A DNA stretch of 64,000 nucleotides, from assembly GCF_900112365.1 (NCBI RefSeq), contig NZ_FOLQ01000020.1:47055-111054 (forward strand). The letters run 5' to 3'. A program made the translations under genes and the position numbers. Below the pieces are notes generated by a model. The model was not told the DNA's origin, searched no databases, and worked only from the letters and a program-made list of their open reading frames with translations. The DNA is from Spirosoma endophyticum (GTDB lineage: Bacteria; Bacteroidota; Bacteroidia; Cytophagales; Spirosomataceae). Position 1 is the stretch's first letter; every line of letters begins with the position of its first letter. Below, piece after piece: positions 61,332-64,000 of the stretch.

Positions 61332-61386
61332 CATTTGTCAACTGCCCAATTGGTAATCTTGACTATATTCGCCTCAATTGGTTAAC

Positions 61387-61953
61387 TTATGATGAGTGAA
61401 AAAAAGCTGTTAATTGCTGGTTCACCTCTTGCAAGTCGAACGCCTTAGCATCATAGATCCCGCCGAGCCATTCCAGCATTTCCTGCCGCTCAGGGTGTCC
61501 TTTGTCATTTATGATGCGTAGCATTTCATAGAAGCCGGGAATTCCGCCACAGTCTTCGGGTGGACAGTTTAGCTTGCCACCTGTACAGATAGGGTACTGT
61601 AAATCAGCATCAACGGGAAGCCATTGTTCCACTATAAGGGTGTGCTCCCAACTATCCCCGAAATCGTAGGTGTAGTCAACTGTTTGAGTACCATGTGTCA
61701 ACACGCTTTCCAGGGTAACTGTCGCTTCGTCGATCAACTTTTCGCCATAATCCATGTCAAACTCTTCCAGTGGCTGGCCAATCCGTACTCCAGCTGCGGT
61801 AAACTCGTGCAGATGCGAGTTGGTCCATCCCATGGCGATTTGGATGACCTCATGCAGTGTTTCAAACGTACTGGTCTTTTCCACCAGTATGCGTCGCCAG
61901 ATGAGTGGTTTGGTGCCGCGCAGGCTGATTTTAACTTGAATGATGGTATCCAT
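61387..61953 (-). CDS. pRiA4b ORF-3-like protein
   Basis: This 188-residue protein (MDTIIQVKISLRGTKPLIWR, ETLHEVIQIAMGWTNSHLHE, FTYDFGDSWEHTLIVEQWL-like) matches the plasmid pRiA4b ORF-3 family, whose members are common on plasmids and in accessory regions. CTGGKLNCPPEDCGGIPGF near the C-terminus is the conserved Cys-Pro-Pro-Glu-Asp-Cys motif. Function unknown. It lies next to the AlbA_2 gene in the same direction, but about 105 bases apart. Confidence 0.85.
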   Translation of the reverse strand: MDTIIQVKISLRGTKPLIWRRILVEKTSTFETLHEVIQIAMGWTNSHLHEFTAAGVRIGQPLEEFDMDYGEKLIDEATVTLESVLTHGTQTVDYTYDFGDSWEHTLIVEQWLPVDADLQYPICTGGKLNCPPEDCGGIPGFYEMLRIINDKGHPERQEMLEWLGGIYDAKAFDLQEVNQQLTAFFHSS

Positions 61954-62059
61954 TAGGTAGGGCTACAAATAGAATAGGTTTATATTCAATACGTTGTATA
62001 GTTTAGTGAACGCAATTGTGCAATTAATGTGCAATTGCTATGCAATTTGTGCAATGACT

Positions 62060-63388
62060 CTACTGGTTTACTACATAGTAAGAGCCTGCCCCTTTCGTGC
62101 CCTGCTGCTTGAGCCAATTCTGTTGAACCAATTCTTTCAAGTCAGTACTAGCCGTGTTGCGCGAACAGTCATTGAGCCGCTGATAGTCAGCGTTCGTTAT
62201 CCGTCCCTGCTGCTTGGTATAAAGAATACCCTTCGTCTGTCGCTCATTCAGCCCGGCTTGTCGTAACAACGCTTCCTGATAGCGATCGGCAAAGAAGGTC
62301 ACCCAGAATCCACCTTGTTTGTCTTCAAACAAAGGGTCCGGCAGCCCCCACGCCCGACATTCGGCAATCATCTTCAACGTGCCACGACCCCAGGTTTCCA
62401 CCAGACCACCCCGAAACATGGCCATCGCCAGGGTAGGGTTACGCCGACGAGAGGAATGAGGCTGTTGCAGGTCAGCCGGGGTTAAGCCTTCAATTAACGA
62501 GCCTTCGTTGAAGAATACCAACCGGTCATCATACACCCACACAAAGATAGGACCGCCAAAGTAGTCCTTGTGCATGATGGCGTTAAGCAAGGCCTCGCGA
62601 ATGGCATCGGGTGGGTATGGCAACCGCTCCTGGCGATATAGGCCCTGATAGGAGACCAGGCCAGGTAGGTACTTACTATCCAGCAGTTGTAGGGTGCGTT
62701 CAGCCAGCCGGAACCCATCGCCACTCAACTCATCCTGAAACTTCAGATCGGTGGCATCCTGGCCAAAGCGGCCGATTTTGATGTGAGCACCTAAGATAAA
62801 GCGCATCGGGTGTTTGCCAAACAAGACTAATGCCGCCCGCTTCACTCCCCCTTCGCCATCAGTTAGATTGAGATTGTCTAGAAAGGTTGCCAAACCGATC
62901 CGTAGCGGTTCATGATGATCCAACCGCTGTCGTTCCACCCCCCGTTGCTCAAACGCTTGTATAGTTTCGGGATCAAGATCTTCCAATCTGGCTTTGGGTT
63001 CGACGACATCATCAAAAGTCTTACCCAAGCGCTTGAGCAAAAACTGCTGCAAGGCGTTCCCTTTGAGCACCTGCTTGGTACTACCGCTTCGTAGGTGATA
63101 CTCCCCATGGTAGGCGACGGGCATTTCATAAGGTTGGGTAACGATCTCGATATATGCCTGTCCTCCTTGCTCGCGCAGGTTTACGTCGGCGATGATGCCC
63201 AGGGCATTCTGAATCTTATTAGGGAGATCTTCCAGCAGCCGTTTAGCATTATCAAGGCCAACAACCTGCCCTTTGTCATTGACACCAATCAACAACGTGC
63301 CGCCCTGCGCGTTGGCGAAACCGGCGATCCATTTGAGGTATTCGTCACGCCAGCTTTATTTGTATTCAGTGAATTGGTTTTCAGCCAT
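62060..63388 (-). pseudogene. AlbA_2/Schlafen-like ATP-binding regulator with an in-frame stop
   Basis: ATG 63388 reads MAENQFTEYK then TAA (63356-63358), and the same frame continues SWRDEYLKWIAGFANAQGGT, LLIGVNDKGQVVGLDNAKRL. A family-typical EYKxSWRDEYLKW is interrupted by one codon (Gln or Lys to stop). Downstream come the AlbA_2 domain, IREALLNAIMHKDYFGGPIF (GHKL-like ATPase region) and a winged helix (GRITNADYQRLNDCSRNTAS). A start at 63295 would give a shortened 411-residue form. Probably a broken gene. Confidence 0.78.
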
Positions 63389-63570
63389 AGTAAAGTGTAA
63401 AGATACACTTTATATGAGCATTGAGGAAAAGCACATTACCAGCTATACTGGCTAATTTAGCGTAACCTACTGAGAGCAAAAGTCGAAGCGAGACGCCAGC
63501 GCAAATGCCGGGTCGCCGTCGCGGAAGCCATTACCGAAGCGGGTATCTTTATCTACACCCAGTTTATAAA

Positions 63571-63619
63571 GCAGATACATGAATACTTCTTCGTCTCAGT
63601 TGGGAGCGTAAAATGAGAC
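63571..63619 (+). repeat. Compound intergenic repeat, copy 15 (best-conserved core)
   Basis: GCAGATACATGAATACTTC, GTCTCAGTTGGGAGCG and TAAAATGAGACA: the GTCTCA and TGAGAC half-sites are exact reverse complements, 27 bases end to end. The rest of 63389-63665 holds no gene. Confidence 0.8.
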
Positions 63620-63665
63620 AAGAGATAGCTGAGTTCAACCCCAGCCAGTTGCTCGCCCAAAGCAA

Positions 63666-64000
63666 TTAGCTCCGAACCAGCTTTTGTTTGTGGCGCTGGC
63701 CCCACCGAATCATCGCATCAATCACTTCCTTCAGCGTGCCCGCATAAGGGGTGGCCGAATATTCCACCGTGACCGGTTTGGTAGGGCATACTTGCCGACT
63801 CACTAATTGGTTGAGTTCCAGTTCGTGTAACTCCTTGGATAAGATTCGCGGCGAAATGCCCGAGGCCCTGGCCAGTTCACCAAAACGCTTGGTGCCTTCA
63901 TTAATCAAGATGGAAAGTAGCAACAACTTCCATTTCCCATTGACCACATACAGCGTGTCCTGAATGGCCGAATGCACATTGGTGCAGGCTAAATCTGAAT
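63666..64000 (-). CDS. HxlR-family regulator, N-terminus beyond the window
   Basis: The frame is open to the window end and upstream residues (SDLACTNV) fit the family, so the true start lies outside; the GTG at 63977 is not needed. The winged helix shows VHSAIQDTLYVVNGKWKLLL, FGELARASGISPRILSKELH and KPVTVEYSATPYAGTLKEV. The conserved cysteine near the start (LAC) is the usual HxlR sensing residue. Its partner gene is not in the window. Confidence 0.88.
   Translation of the reverse strand, partial: SDLACTNVHSAIQDTLYVVNGKWKLLLLSILINEGTKRFGELARASGISPRILSKELHELELNQLVSRQVCPTKPVTVEYSATPYAGTLKEVIDAMIRWGQRHKQKLVRS

Noticed and set aside
20749..63619. Repeat cores as ordinary intrinsic terminators
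   Set aside because: GTCTCA/TGAGAC is a six-base stem around about 15 bases with no T-tract, and copies occur before, after and between genes in all orientations, so they do not track gene ends.
1..64000. tRNA, rRNA or riboswitch genes
   Set aside because: No cloverleaf, rRNA-like stretch or known riboswitch core was noticed by eye; a covariance search (for example Infernal with Rfam models) would be decisive.

Overview
The window looks like chromosomal DNA of a Bacteroidota member of the Cytophagales, most like Spirosoma (inference). The pointers are a CzcA-type RND pump fused to a TolC-like protein, a DUF6660-type gene beside it, MacB/FtsX permeases of the Bacteroidetes kind, NUDIX-type NrtR regulators, many AraC, HxlR and MarR regulators beside redox enzymes, and TAnnTTTG-like promoter boxes. 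No rRNA, tRNA or CRISPR array was seen. Both ends cut a gene.

Layout. 0-6 kb: end of a quinone oxidoreductase, a convergent pair of paralogous exported proteins, a Tat-exported Gfo/Idh/MocA oxidoreductase, a TolB-like propeller protein and a divergent NUDIX-winged-helix regulator with a palindrome between them. 6-16.5 kb: a metal-resistance cluster read leftward (DUF6660-type protein, RND-OMP fusion, His-rich adaptor, ZIP permease, broken small membrane genes, Zn/Cd P-type ATPase). 16.5-20.7 kb: MFS exporter, Crp/Fnr regulator, and an IS630-type element whose insertion into an Lrp/AsnC gene can be reconstructed to the base. 20.9-28.2 kb: a HEPN two-gene unit, a nitrilase-family hydrolase, exported proteins, a polysaccharide deacetylase and a MacB-like permease. 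28.5-43.6 kb: a large redox and detoxification region with a Tet(X)-like flavin monooxygenase, aldo/keto reductase, Old Yellow Enzyme, quinone oxidoreductase, two NmrA/QorB proteins, SRPBCC, cupin, esterases and four AraC regulators. 44.1-46.4 kb: a leftward five-gene unit ending in a cysteine-rich MarR regulator, headed by a 25-bp palindrome. 46.5-52 kb: PdxR-like regulator divergent from cupin and DapA-like genes, then a Crp/Fnr regulator convergent with flavohemoglobin. 52.4-64 kb: QorB/HxlR divergent pair, a dienelactone-hydrolase-like protein, IS debris, several broken genes, AKR/AraC divergent pair, catalase-family protein, an AlbA_2 protein with an in-frame stop and a partial HxlR gene.

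Two patterns no single gene explains stand out. First, a 20-bp element, AACAGTGATYTGATACAAGT, occurs four times between 36.7 and 42.7 kb, each time 60-64 bp before a start codon and exactly 19 bp before a TTTG-type -10 box: a small regulon of quinone/NmrA/SRPBCC genes. Second, a compound intergenic repeat occurs about 15 times between 20.7 and 63.7 kb. It has a conserved core (GTCTCA ... GGGAGC ... TGAGAC) and outer arms that are inverted at some copies. Every core reads in the same direction, and one copy truncates a dehydrogenase gene.

Several genes are broken (metal-cluster membrane protein, transposase, Lrp, SDR, response regulator, AlbA_2). This suggests an actively rearranging accessory region, although single-base sequencing errors could explain some of them.
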